Below, in pieces: positions 8,399 through 15,798 of a DNA stretch of 61,038 nucleotides. Numbering within the stretch: the stretch's first letter is position 1; every line of letters begins with the position of its first letter. The notes under the pieces were generated by a model, which did no database searches, had not been told where the DNA came from, and saw nothing but the letters and a program-made list of their open reading frames with translations. Location: positions 1 to 61,038 of the forward strand of contig NZ_BAFB01000130.1 in NCBI RefSeq assembly GCF_000248075.1, given 5' to 3'. Both the position numbers and the translations under genes were made by a program. This DNA comes from Gordonia otitidis NBRC 100426 (GTDB lineage: Bacteria > Actinomycetota > Actinomycetes > Mycobacteriales > Mycobacteriaceae).

Positions 8399-8696
8399 CT
8401 CGCCACCTGATTGGCCTGATTTTGCATCCAAAGGGGATTGGACCTGCGTGTTTTCGGTGTGGCACCCTTGGTTCAGGCGTTTCCGGGAAGTGCCGAAGAG
8501 TTCGCAAAAGGAGATCCTCGCCCGTGGCTGGGATCACATTGGCGGACACGACGCAGCTCGGAGGCCTGACACCACCCGGCCTGGGTGCGCACCCTGGCAG
8601 CTTCGGTCGGGATCAGAAAGGCCCCGGCATCCAGAGCCGGACAAGCATTCGTTCCGGGCGATCGGGACGAGCAGCACAACGAAAGCGAAGTGGCTA

Positions 8697-9983
8697 ATGA
8701 GCAACGTCGGAAAGCCCCGCACCGCCGCGGAAATCCAGCAGGACTGGGACACCAACCCGCGGTGGAAGGGCATCAAGCGCGAATACACTGCCGAGCAGGT
8801 TGCCGAACTCCAGGGCAGCGTCGTGGAGGAGCACACCCTCGCACGCCGTGGCGCCGAGATCCTCTGGGAGGGCGTGAACGGCGACAACTACATCAACGCA
8901 CTCGGTGCCCTCACCGGTAACCAGGCCGTCCAGCAGGTGCGTGCAGGCCTCAAGGCCATCTACCTCTCGGGTTGGCAGGTCGCGGGCGATGCGAACCTCG
9001 CAGCGCAGACCTACCCCGACCAGTCGCTCTACCCGGCCAACTCGGTTCCGGCCGTCGTGCGCCGCATCAACAACGCCATGCTGCGCGCCGACGAGATCGC
9101 CCGCGTGGAGGGCGACAACTCGGTGGACAACTGGGTTGTGCCGATCGTCGCCGACGGTGAGGCAGGCTTCGGCGGTGCCCTCAACGTCTACGAGCTGCAG
9201 AAGGCCATGATCCAGGCCGGCGCTGCCGGAACCCACTGGGAGGACCAGCTCGCGTCGGAGAAGAAGTGCGGCCACCTCGGTGGCAAGGTGCTGATCCCGA
9301 CCCAGCAGCACATCCGCACCCTGACCTCGGCTCGCCTGGCTGCCGACGTCGCCAACACCCCGACCGTCGTCGTCGCACGTACCGACGCCGAGGCCGCAAC
9401 CCTGATCACCTCGGACGTTGACGAGCGCGACAAGCCGTTCATCACCGGCGAGCGCACCTCCGAAGGCTTCTACAACGTGAAGAAGGGCATCGAGCCCTGC
9501 ATCGCGCGTGCGAAGGCCTACGCTCCCTACGCCGACCTCATCTGGATGGAGACCGGCAAGCCCGACCTCGAGCTGGCTCGCCAGTTCGCCGAGGCCGTCA
9601 AGAGTGAGTACCCCGACCAGCTCCTGGCCTACAACTGCTCGCCTTCCTTCAACTGGAAGCAGCACCTGGACGACGCGACCATCGCGAAGTTCCAGAACGA
9701 GCTCGGCGCGATGGGCTTCAAGTTCCAGTTCATCACTCTCGCCGGCTTCCACGCCCTCAACTACTCGATGTTCGACCTGGCTTACGGCTACGCCCGCGAG
9801 CAGATGGCCGCTTACGTCGACCTGCAGGAGCGCGAGTTCGCTGCTGAGGCTCGTGGCTACACCGCCACCAAGCACCAGCGCGAGGTCGGTGCGGGCTACT
9901 TCGACCGCATCGCCACCACGGTCGACCCCAACACCTCGACCGCCGCTCTGAAGGGCTCCACCGAGGAAGGCCAGTTCCACTAG
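8697..9983 (+). CDS. aceA: isocitrate lyase
   Basis: A 428-residue protein, the same length as M. tuberculosis Icl1. The signature KKCGH lies at residues 189-193 with catalytic Cys191, and [10 protein letters not shown] (151-160) supplies metal-binding acidic residues. It cleaves isocitrate to glyoxylate and succinate, the first step of the glyoxylate shunt, and in mycobacteria also acts as methylisocitrate lyase. The ATG at 8697 gives the family N-terminus [14 protein letters not shown]. An in-frame extension upstream to 8301 is spurious. The codon use is strongly biased to C-ending codons, as in a highly expressed gene. A duplicated terminator follows. Confidence 0.97.
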   Translation: MSNVGKPRTAAEIQQDWDTNPRWKGIKREYTAEQVAELQGSVVEEHTLARRGAEILWEGVNGDNYINALGALTGNQAVQQVRAGLKAIYLSGWQVAGDANLAAQTYPDQSLYPANSVPAVVRRINNAMLRADEIARVEGDNSVDNWVVPIVADGEAGFGGALNVYELQKAMIQAGAAGTHWEDQLASEKKCGHLGGKVLIPTQQHIRTLTSARLAADVANTPTVVVARTDAEAATLITSDVDERDKPFITGERTSEGFYNVKKGIEPCIARAKAYAPYADLIWMETGKPDLELARQFAEAVKSEYPDQLLAYNCSPSFNWKQHLDDATIAKFQNELGAMGFKFQFITLAGFHALNYSMFDLAYGYAREQMAAYVDLQEREFAAEARGYTATKHQREVGAGYFDRIATTVDPNTSTAALKGSTEEGQFH

Positions 9984-9993
9984 GAACCAGTCA

Positions 9994-10105
9994 GCCTCTC
10001 CGGGGTTTGAGCGAATCGGCAGGCGGCCCGCGACTCACGTTGCGGACTAGACCGCCTCTCCGGGGTTTGAGCGAATCGGCAGGCGGCCCGCGACTCACGT
10101 TGCGG
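9994..10105. repeat. 52-bp tandem duplication after aceA
   Basis: Bases 9994-10045 and 10054-10105 are identical over 52 bases (60-bp period). Each begins GCCTCTCCGGGG and ends CACGTTGCGG. Only the second copy continues into the full right arm of the terminator stem. Confidence 0.92.
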
Positions 10106-10111
10106 GCCGCC
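10082..10111 (+). terminator. aceA transcription terminator hairpin
   Basis: A perfect 10-bp stem (GGCGGCCCGC with GCGGGCCGCC) and a 10-base loop, followed by CTGTTGG and no clear T run. The upstream copy of the repeat has the left arm, but its right arm is interrupted after GCGG by ACTAGA, so it can form only a poor stem. Confidence 0.7.
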
Positions 10112-10200
10112 TGTTGGCATATTCGGCACTCGTGGGCGTTCCCGACGAGTTACCCATGTGCTCGCGAAATCAGTTGTCACGTAATGGAATCTGAGCGGAG

Positions 10201-11091
10201 ATGAGTGTGTCTGAGGCGTGGCGGGTCGGCGTTGTCGGCGCGGGCCAGATGGGTGCCGGAATCGCCGAGGTGTGCGCCCGCTCCGATGCGGACGTCGTGG
10301 TCTACGAACCCACACGCGAGCTCGTCGTCGACGGTCGCTCGCGGATTCTGCGGTCGCTCGACCGAGGGGTCTCGAGCGGCAAGCTCACCGAACGGGAGCG
10401 CGAACAGGCGTCGTTGCGGTTGCGCTTCACCACAGAGCTCGGCGATCTCGCCGATCGTCAGGTGGTATGCGAGGCTGTCGTCGAGGACGACGCCGTCAAG
10501 ACCGAGATCTTCGCGGCCCTCGACAAGATCGTCGCCGAGCCGGATGCGGTGCTGGCGTCCAACACGTCGGCGATACCGATCATCACGCTCGGTATGGCGA
10601 CGCAGAATCCCTCGCGGGTGATCGGATTGCACTTCTTCAATCCGGTCCCGGTGCTGCCCCTGGTCGAGCTCGTGACCACTCTGCACACCGCTCCCGACAT
10701 CGTCACGCGTGCAGAGTCGTTCGCCAACGTGGTACTCGGCAAGCAGGTCATCCGGTCGGCCGACCGCTCGGGATTCGTTGTGAACGCGATGCTCGTGCCC
10801 TACCTTCTGTCGGCAATTCGTCTGGTGGAGAACGGATTTGCCACAGCCGAGGACGTCGATCGGGGAATGGTTCTCGGGTGTGCACACCCGATGGGTCCGC
10901 TTCGGCTCGCCGACCTCGTCGGGCTCGACACCGTCAAGGCGATCGCCGATCGCATGTACGAGGAGTCCAGGGAGCCGCTGTACGCGCCGACCCCGCTGCT
11001 GTTGCGGATGGTCGCTGCCGGCCATCTCGGCGAGAAGTCGGGGCAGGGCTTCTACCGGTACGTCGAGGCGGATCGGCCGGCGATGCGCTGA
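10201..11091 (+). CDS. fadB2: 3-hydroxybutyryl-CoA dehydrogenase
   Basis: A 296-residue protein with an N-terminal Rossmann nucleotide-binding site, VGVVGAGQMGAGIAEVCAR (residues 8-26). The HCDH C-terminal domain begins around GFVVNAMLVPYLLSAIRLVE, and the catalytic region LHFFNPVPVLPLVELV is intact. It interconverts 3-hydroxybutyryl-CoA and acetoacetyl-CoA with NAD(P). The neighbour order aceA-fadB2 is the same as icl1-fadB2 (Rv0467-Rv0468). A terminator separates it from aceA. No clear Shine-Dalgarno site was seen before the ATG. Confidence 0.93.
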   Translation: MSVSEAWRVGVVGAGQMGAGIAEVCARSDADVVVYEPTRELVVDGRSRILRSLDRGVSSGKLTEREREQASLRLRFTTELGDLADRQVVCEAVVEDDAVKTEIFAALDKIVAEPDAVLASNTSAIPIITLGMATQNPSRVIGLHFFNPVPVLPLVELVTTLHTAPDIVTRAESFANVVLGKQVIRSADRSGFVVNAMLVPYLLSAIRLVENGFATAEDVDRGMVLGCAHPMGPLRLADLVGLDTVKAIADRMYEESREPLYAPTPLLLRMVAAGHLGEKSGQGFYRYVEADRPAMR

Positions 11092-11125
11092 CCGTGTTGC
11101 GGATCACAGGTTCTGCGCAATCCAG

Positions 11126-11157
11126 TGCTAGCAGATTGCTTGCAATAGCTAGCAAAC
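11126..11157. promoter_or_regulatory. inverted-repeat operator before hbhA
   Basis: GCTAGC at 11127-11132 and 11148-11153 flank ATTGC-tt-GCAAT (11135-11146), giving a nested dyad. It includes TTGCAA-N4-TAGCAAAC (11140-11157), almost the same as the aceA element, and is followed by a CATACT -10-like box. RamB or another shared regulator may bind here. Confidence 0.5.
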
Positions 11158-11293
11158 ATGGCATACTGGTCTGTGGAACCACTAGAACGCTGGTGCGGCA
11201 CCTATCGAGAGCGGGAGCGACAGCGCGGTTCGCTTCTTCGATATGCCGTGTGCCGCAACTTCGTCTGGTGACCAATTGACTAAGGAGATCACC

Positions 11294-12130
11294 ATGACCA
11301 CCACCACCGAGCGTAACCTCCCCAGCCCGTTCTATGCCGTGGTCGGCGCGGGTGACCTGGCACTCAAGCAGGTGAGCGATGCCGTCGCGCAGATCAAGGA
11401 GCGCACCGAGGCTGCTAGCGAGACCGCACAGACCCGCTTCGAGGAGACACGCGGTCGTCTGAACGCGCTCCCCGAGGAGCTTCCGGGCACCATCGAGTCG
11501 ACCATCGACGACCTGCGCACCAAGCTGTCGCCGGAGGAGCTGCGCAAGCTCGCCGACAGCTACGTCGAATTCGCCACCACCGTCTACACCTCGCTCGCCG
11601 AGCGTGGCGAAGAGGCTGTCGGACGTCTGTGGCAGCAGCCGATCGTCCAGGAGGGTCTGACCCGCGCGGAGAAGACCTACAACGACGCAGTCGATCTCAC
11701 CGAAGACGCCCTCGGCGTCGTCTCGCATCAGACGCGTGCGGTCGGCGAGCAGGCGTCGAAGATTGCGACGCTGGTCAGCACCCGCGTCGGAGAGGCCGGC
11801 GACGCCCTCGACGATGCTGTCGACGACCTCGGCGACAAGGTCGATGAGGCCGCGCTCGAGGTGAACGAGAAGCTCGACGAGGCGAGTGCAGCTGTCACCG
11901 AGGCAGGCAAGACCGCCAAGGAGCGCAGCGCTGTCGCCGCCGCCAAGATCGACGGCGCGGCAGGCGCAGTCGAGGGCAAGGCGCGCACCGCCAACGCGTC
12001 GCCGGCCAAGAAGATGGCCGCGAAGCGGACGAGCACCACGCCGACCAAGTCGACCACTGCGTCGAAGTCGACTGCGACCAAGTCGACCCCGGCCAAGAAG
12101 ACGACAACCGCCAAGAAGAGCACCAGCTAG
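11294..12130 (+). CDS. hbhA: heparin-binding hemagglutinin-type adhesin
   Basis: A 278-residue protein. The N-terminus reads RNLPSPFYAVVGAGDLALKQ, as in mycobacterial HBHA, and a long coiled coil spans residues about 30-200. The C-terminus is a Lys/Ala/Thr/Ser-rich tail of short AKKST-like repeats (about 240-278) that in HBHA binds heparan sulfate and is methylated. M. tuberculosis HBHA has 199 residues, so this form carries a longer coiled coil and a tail richer in Thr/Ser. No signal peptide, as in HBHA. Start: ATG at 11294 with AAGGAG seven bases before it; upstream extensions are spurious. Confidence 0.9.
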   Translation: MTTTTERNLPSPFYAVVGAGDLALKQVSDAVAQIKERTEAASETAQTRFEETRGRLNALPEELPGTIESTIDDLRTKLSPEELRKLADSYVEFATTVYTSLAERGEEAVGRLWQQPIVQEGLTRAEKTYNDAVDLTEDALGVVSHQTRAVGEQASKIATLVSTRVGEAGDALDDAVDDLGDKVDEAALEVNEKLDEASAAVTEAGKTAKERSAVAAAKIDGAAGAVEGKARTANASPAKKMAAKRTSTTPTKSTTASKSTATKSTPAKKTTTAKKSTS

Positions 12131-12148
12131 TTTCTGGCTACATCCACT

Positions 12149-12224
12149 CGCATTCCCGCGAACTCGTTTCGTTGCCGCGACCGAAATCTCGGTCGCGGCA
12201 ACGGAGACGGTTCGCGGGAATGCG
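12149..12224. terminator. large two-tier hairpin between convergent genes
   Basis: An outer 15-bp stem (12149-12163 with 12210-12224) and an inner 14-bp stem (12171-12184 with 12189-12202) are separated by 7-base internal loops, with a 4-base AATC loop at the tip. It can serve as a terminator in both directions for hbhA and the convergent XRE-cupin gene. Confidence 0.75.
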
Positions 12225-12272
12225 CATTTGTGGGGGTCATGGCTGCGTGGCGGAGTCGCGTCGGGCACTGCG

Positions 12273-12842
12273 CTACGCGGGTGAGTCGATGGTCAGCACG
12301 GCCAGGACGTTGTCGTCTGTGCGGTAGGAGTGTGGCCGGTCGCTGATCCAGTGCAGGGATTCTCCTGGTCCCGCAGGCTTCTCGTCGCCTTCGGGACCCG
12401 CGATGAGATGTCCGCGCACCACTCGGACATGCTCGACGACGCCCGGCCCGTGCGCGGGCGACCGCCGCACCCCGCCGGATGTCACGTGAAGCCAGAAGAC
12501 TTCCGTCGTCGCGCCGTCGTCGTGATGCTCGACGTGGAGCAGGCGTGCGGTGAGATGGGTGCCGTCGCCCTCGGTTCCCGACGCCTCGCCGAGAAGCGCA
12601 GTCAGAGGTACACCGAGTGGCCCGGCCACGGAATAGAGCGTGTCGAGCGTGGGATTGCGTTGCCCCGCTTCGAGTTCGGAGAGCGACCCTTTCCCGATTC
12701 CCGCAGCGCGAGCGAGTGCGGACAGGCTCAGTCCGCGTTCGGTGCGTAGCGCACAGATCCGTTCGCCGACCTCTCTGCGCCGATCGTCGCGCGCCGGTTC
12801 TGCGACCACGTGGTCGACACCTACCTTTCGCGGGGTCGTCAC
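12273..12842 (-). CDS. XRE-cupin transcriptional regulator
   Basis: A 189-residue two-domain regulator. The helix-turn-helix covers residues about 25-80 (ICALRTERGLSLSALARAAG, then GKGSLSELEAGQRNPTLDTL). A C-terminal cupin beta-barrel has the EVFWLHVTSGG and PAGPGESLHWISD segments and probably senses a small ligand. GTG start. It is divergent from the BenE-like transporter gene, with a GTTC-N8-GAAC dyad between them, so it likely controls that transporter and itself. Confidence 0.87.
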   Translation of the reverse strand: MTTPRKVGVDHVVAEPARDDRRREVGERICALRTERGLSLSALARAAGIGKGSLSELEAGQRNPTLDTLYSVAGPLGVPLTALLGEASGTEGDGTHLTARLLHVEHHDDGATTEVFWLHVTSGGVRRSPAHGPGVVEHVRVVRGHLIAGPEGDEKPAGPGESLHWISDRPHSYRTDDNVLAVLTIDSPA

Positions 12843-12856
12843 GACACCCGAATGGT

Positions 12857-12872
12857 GTTCTGTTTACGGAAC
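12857..12872. promoter_or_regulatory. dyad between XRE-cupin and benE genes
   Basis: GTTC-N8-GAAC lies in the short divergent spacer, upstream of a TATGCT box (12881-12886) on the plus strand. It is a candidate operator of the adjacent XRE-cupin protein. Confidence 0.35.
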
Positions 12873-12881
12873 GATACCGCT

Positions 12882-14084
12882 ATGCTGGCCGTCGTGACCA
12901 CTCCGGAGCGAACGGCGAACAGTGAGCCGATAGTCGCAGGCATCGTGACCGCGCTCGTCGGCTTCACGTCGTCGTTCGTGGTCGTGGTCGCCGGACTGCG
13001 CGCAGTGGGGGCGACTTCGACGCAGGCGGCGTCGGGACTGCTGGCACTGACTGTGACGTTCGCGGTCGGCATCATCGTGTTGTGTCTTCGCTACCGCATG
13101 CCGATCACTCTCGCATGGTCGACGCCCGGTGCGGCGCTGCTTGCCGCGATGGGAGCGAATTACCACTCGGGTTGGCCCGCCGCGGTCGGGGCGTTCGTGA
13201 TCGTCGGTGTGCTGATACTCGCCACCGGACTCATTCCCGCGCTCGGTGATCTGATCGCGCGGATTCCGACGCCGATCGCGCAGGCGATGCTGGCCGGTGT
13301 GCTGCTGACCCTGTGCCTCGCGCCGATCAAATCCCTTGCCGTGCAACCTCTGCTGACCATCCCCATCCTCGTCGTGTGGTTGGTCGCGACGCGATGGCTG
13401 CCGCGCTGGGCGCTCCCGCTCGCGTTGGTCACCGCGCTCGTCGTGATCGGCGTCTACCTCGCGGTGCACGGCGTCGACAAACAGGCGCATACCGCGTGGT
13501 TCCCGCAGATGGCCTGGACCACACCACATTTCGACCTTTCCGCGATCGTCGGAATCGCCGTTCCGCTCTACGTGGTCACGATGGCGTCGCAGAATGTGCC
13601 CGGGGTCGCGGTACTGAAGTCGTTCGGTTATCACGCCCCCTGGCGGGCGTCGATGTACGTCACCGGTGCCGGTACGGTTGTCGGCGCACCCTTCGGTGGG
13701 CACGCGATCAACCTCGCGGCACTCTCGGCAGCGCTCGCCGCAGGTGGCGAGGCGGGACCCGACCGTTCGCGTCGGTGGATAGCCGGTGTCTCGGCAGGTA
13801 TCTCGTATCTGGTCCTGGCGGCATTGTCCGGAGTGCTGGTCACCATCACGTCGATCGCGCCGAATGGACTGCTCGAGACCGTCGCCGGTCTGGCGCTACT
13901 GGGGACCTTCGCGCATGCGCTGCTCGGGGCGTTGTCGCAGGAGGAGTACCTGTTGCCCGCCGCGCTCACGTTCGTCACCGCCGCAGCCGGGATCTCGTTC
14001 TGGGGAATCGGAGGAGCATTCTGGGCGCTCGTCGTCGGACTCGTTGCACACGGCGTGCTCCGACGACGCGACGACTCGACCTGA
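12882..14084 (+). CDS. benE: benzoate/H+ symporter BenE family transporter
   Basis: About 400 residues, an integral membrane protein with about 11-12 hydrophobic segments and very little hydrophilic sequence. The N-terminus IVAGIVTALVGFTSSFVVVV and the pattern TIGPL-like STPGAALLAAMG followed by GWPAAVGAFVIVG match the BenE family (PF03594). It should import benzoate or a related aromatic acid with protons. Two starts are possible: ATG 12882, or a leaderless GTG at 12894, 7 bases after TATGCT (12881-12886); the latter is quite plausible. No aromatic catabolic genes are adjacent, so the substrate is open. Confidence 0.85.
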   Translation: MLAVVTTPERTANSEPIVAGIVTALVGFTSSFVVVVAGLRAVGATSTQAASGLLALTVTFAVGIIVLCLRYRMPITLAWSTPGAALLAAMGANYHSGWPAAVGAFVIVGVLILATGLIPALGDLIARIPTPIAQAMLAGVLLTLCLAPIKSLAVQPLLTIPILVVWLVATRWLPRWALPLALVTALVVIGVYLAVHGVDKQAHTAWFPQMAWTTPHFDLSAIVGIAVPLYVVTMASQNVPGVAVLKSFGYHAPWRASMYVTGAGTVVGAPFGGHAINLAALSAALAAGGEAGPDRSRRWIAGVSAGISYLVLAALSGVLVTITSIAPNGLLETVAGLALLGTFAHALLGALSQEEYLLPAALTFVTAAAGISFWGIGGAFWALVVGLVAHGVLRRRDDST

Positions 14085-14098
14085 CGACGTGAACGAGC

Positions 14099-14965
14099 TC
14101 AGGCGGAGGCGGCGAGACGCTTCTTCTGGACGTCGACGTCGAAGTCGGCTGCGGGCCAGCCGAGATCGAGGCTGTCGAGTGCCTCGATCAACAACTCGCA
14201 GACCGTGAGTCGGGCGTACCACTTCTTGTTGGCGGGTATGACGTACCACGGTGCCGAGTCGGTATCGCAGCGATCGAAGATGGCCTGATATGCCTCGAGG
14301 TAGTCGTCCCAGTAGGCGCGCTCGTCGATGTCGTCGGGATTGAACTTCCAGTACTTGTCGGGCCGGTCGAGTCGCTCGGCGAGGCGCTTGCGCTGCTCTT
14401 CCTTCGACACCACCAGTGCGCACTTGATCACGGTTGTCCCGGTCTCGACCAGATCCTGCTCGAACTCGTTGATCATCTCGTAGTGCTTTTCCCATTCCGA
14501 CTCGGGCACGAGATTGTGCACACGGACAGGGAGTACGTCTTCGTAGTGCGAACGGTCGAAGATCCCGATATGACCTGCGGGCGGCACTGCTTTGCGGATG
14601 CGCCAGAGGAAATCGTGCTCGAGTTCCTCTGCCGTCGGCTTACCGAAAGCCTTGATGGACAGCCCCTGCGGGTCGGCGAGCCCACCGACATGGCGCACGA
14701 TGCCGCCCTTGCCCGCGGTGTCCATGCCCTGCAAGACCAGCAGCACCGACCGGTGATCACCGGATCGACCGTTGGCGTACAACATGTCCTGCAGGTCGTC
14801 GAGCGCTCGGCCGCGCTCGACGAGTGTCTTCTCGCCGAGCGACTTGTCGCCGTCGAATCCCGGTGTCGACCCGGCGTCGAAGTCGGCGATGGGGCCGGTG
14901 TTCGACGGACGTAGCGCCACCGAGGGGCGCTCGGTCCACGGTGAATGCTCTTGGTGCTCAGCCAT
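14099..14965 (-). CDS. ppk2: polyphosphate kinase 2 family protein
   Basis: A 288-residue PPK2 with Walker A GMDTAGKGG, Walker B GIFDRSHYEDVL, and a lid region rich in Arg/Lys (KEEQRKRLAERLDRP). PPK2 enzymes transfer phosphate between polyphosphate and nucleotides (NDP or NMP). ATG 14965 gives the usual N-terminal length; a 34-residue upstream extension lies inside the TetR gene. The start overlaps the TetR stop by 8 bases, so the two genes are translationally coupled. Confidence 0.9.
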   Translation of the reverse strand: MAEHQEHSPWTERPSVALRPSNTGPIADFDAGSTPGFDGDKSLGEKTLVERGRALDDLQDMLYANGRSGDHRSVLLVLQGMDTAGKGGIVRHVGGLADPQGLSIKAFGKPTAEELEHDFLWRIRKAVPPAGHIGIFDRSHYEDVLPVRVHNLVPESEWEKHYEMINEFEQDLVETGTTVIKCALVVSKEEQRKRLAERLDRPDKYWKFNPDDIDERAYWDDYLEAYQAIFDRCDTDSAPWYVIPANKKWYARLTVCELLIEALDSLDLGWPAADFDVDVQKKRLAASA

Positions 14966-15758
14966 CGAACCTGACCTCCTGCGGTGCAGCGACTTCGGGA
15001 AGCGGCGGTGGGTCGGTGACGAACACCTCCCGGGACCCGTTCGCTCCGGCGATCCCGATGATCGCACTCCACACCATCATTGTCAGGTAATCGATGAGTT
15101 CGTCGGCCGAGACGTCGCGATCTGTCATCCACCAGTCGACGGCTCGCTGGATGCCGCCGACCAACACGTGTGACCACACCTTCGCGCCGGAGGTGTCGGC
15201 CGACCGTTCTTCCATGCGCATCACGATGGCGGCGGTCAGGAGTTGGGCGACGAGACGTTCCGACTCGACCGACCCGACCGACGATGTCGGCGAGTTGGTG
15301 AGTGCGAAGCGGTACAGCGCCGGATCGTCGGCGACTGCTCGTACGTAGACGCCGATGACTGTTCTCGTCAGGGTGTACTCGTCGGCGTCGTCGGAGATCG
15401 CCTCGGCCAGTCGTGGCATGAGTGTGGTCTCGAAAAAGCGGACGGTCACTGCGGTGCCGAGGTCGTTCTTGTCGCTGAAGTACCGGTAGAGGACGGTCTT
15501 CGACACACCGATGTGCGTGGCAATCTCGTCCATTCCGGCGTCTGCTCCGAGGGTGCGCACGGCGTCGATCGTGCCGTCGGTCAACTCGCTTCGCCGCTCG
15601 CGCTTGTGCTTCTCCCATCGTTGGCGGCGACCATCGGGTTTGACCGGGTCGTCGGTGACCGCACTCAACAGCGCTTGCTCGACCCCTCGTGTCACATGGG
15701 CTGCAGCAGACAACGCGTTGCGCGCCGCGGCTGCCGGGTTGGGTCGATTGGCCATCAC
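14958..15758 (-). CDS. TetR family regulator
   Basis: A 266-residue protein with a basic N-terminal region of about 55 residues, then a TetR helix-turn-helix (MDEIATHIGVSKTVLYRYFS, residues about 75-94), then a helical ligand-binding domain. By position next to a DUF445 gene and length it corresponds to Rv0472c. The GTG at 15758 lies 6 bases after a TAGGCT box (minus strand 15765-15770), so it is taken as a leaderless start; ATG 15755 is the alternative. It is cotranscribed with ppk2 and divergent from the DUF445 gene. Confidence 0.88.
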   Translation of the reverse strand: MMANRPNPAAAARNALSAAAHVTRGVEQALLSAVTDDPVKPDGRRQRWEKHKRERRSELTDGTIDAVRTLGADAGMDEIATHIGVSKTVLYRYFSDKNDLGTAVTVRFFETTLMPRLAEAISDDADEYTLTRTVIGVYVRAVADDPALYRFALTNSPTSSVGSVESERLVAQLLTAAIVMRMEERSADTSGAKVWSHVLVGGIQRAVDWWMTDRDVSADELIDYLTMMVWSAIIGIAGANGSREVFVTDPPPLPEVAAPQEVRFDG

Positions 15759-15764
15759 CCGGCC

Positions 15765-15770
15765 AGCCTA
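15765..15770 (-). promoter_or_regulatory. leaderless -10 box of the TetR gene
   Basis: TAGGCT on the minus strand, 6 bases before GTG 15758. It lies within the 40-base spacer shared with the divergent DUF445 gene. Confidence 0.45.
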
Positions 15771-15798
15771 ATGCCCAGGAGAGGGTAGAACTTATGGA

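Larger units (their letters stand above)
8123..8696 (+). other. long aceA upstream region without a gene
   Basis: 574 bases with no convincing reading frame. It contains interleaved inverted repeats (8225-8252), a small palindrome flanked by A and T runs (8329-8342) that may end the lipoprotein transcript, and an AT-rich stretch with the RamB-like sites (8377-8398). If transcription starts near these sites the aceA leader is about 280-300 nt, long enough to fold or hold control elements. I recognise no known riboswitch. Confidence 0.5.

Noticed and set aside
8694-9980. A 428-codon open frame antisense to aceA
   Set aside because: Equal in length to aceA because the codons of the real gene end in C/G; the antisense product has no motif or start context. 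Shadow frame.
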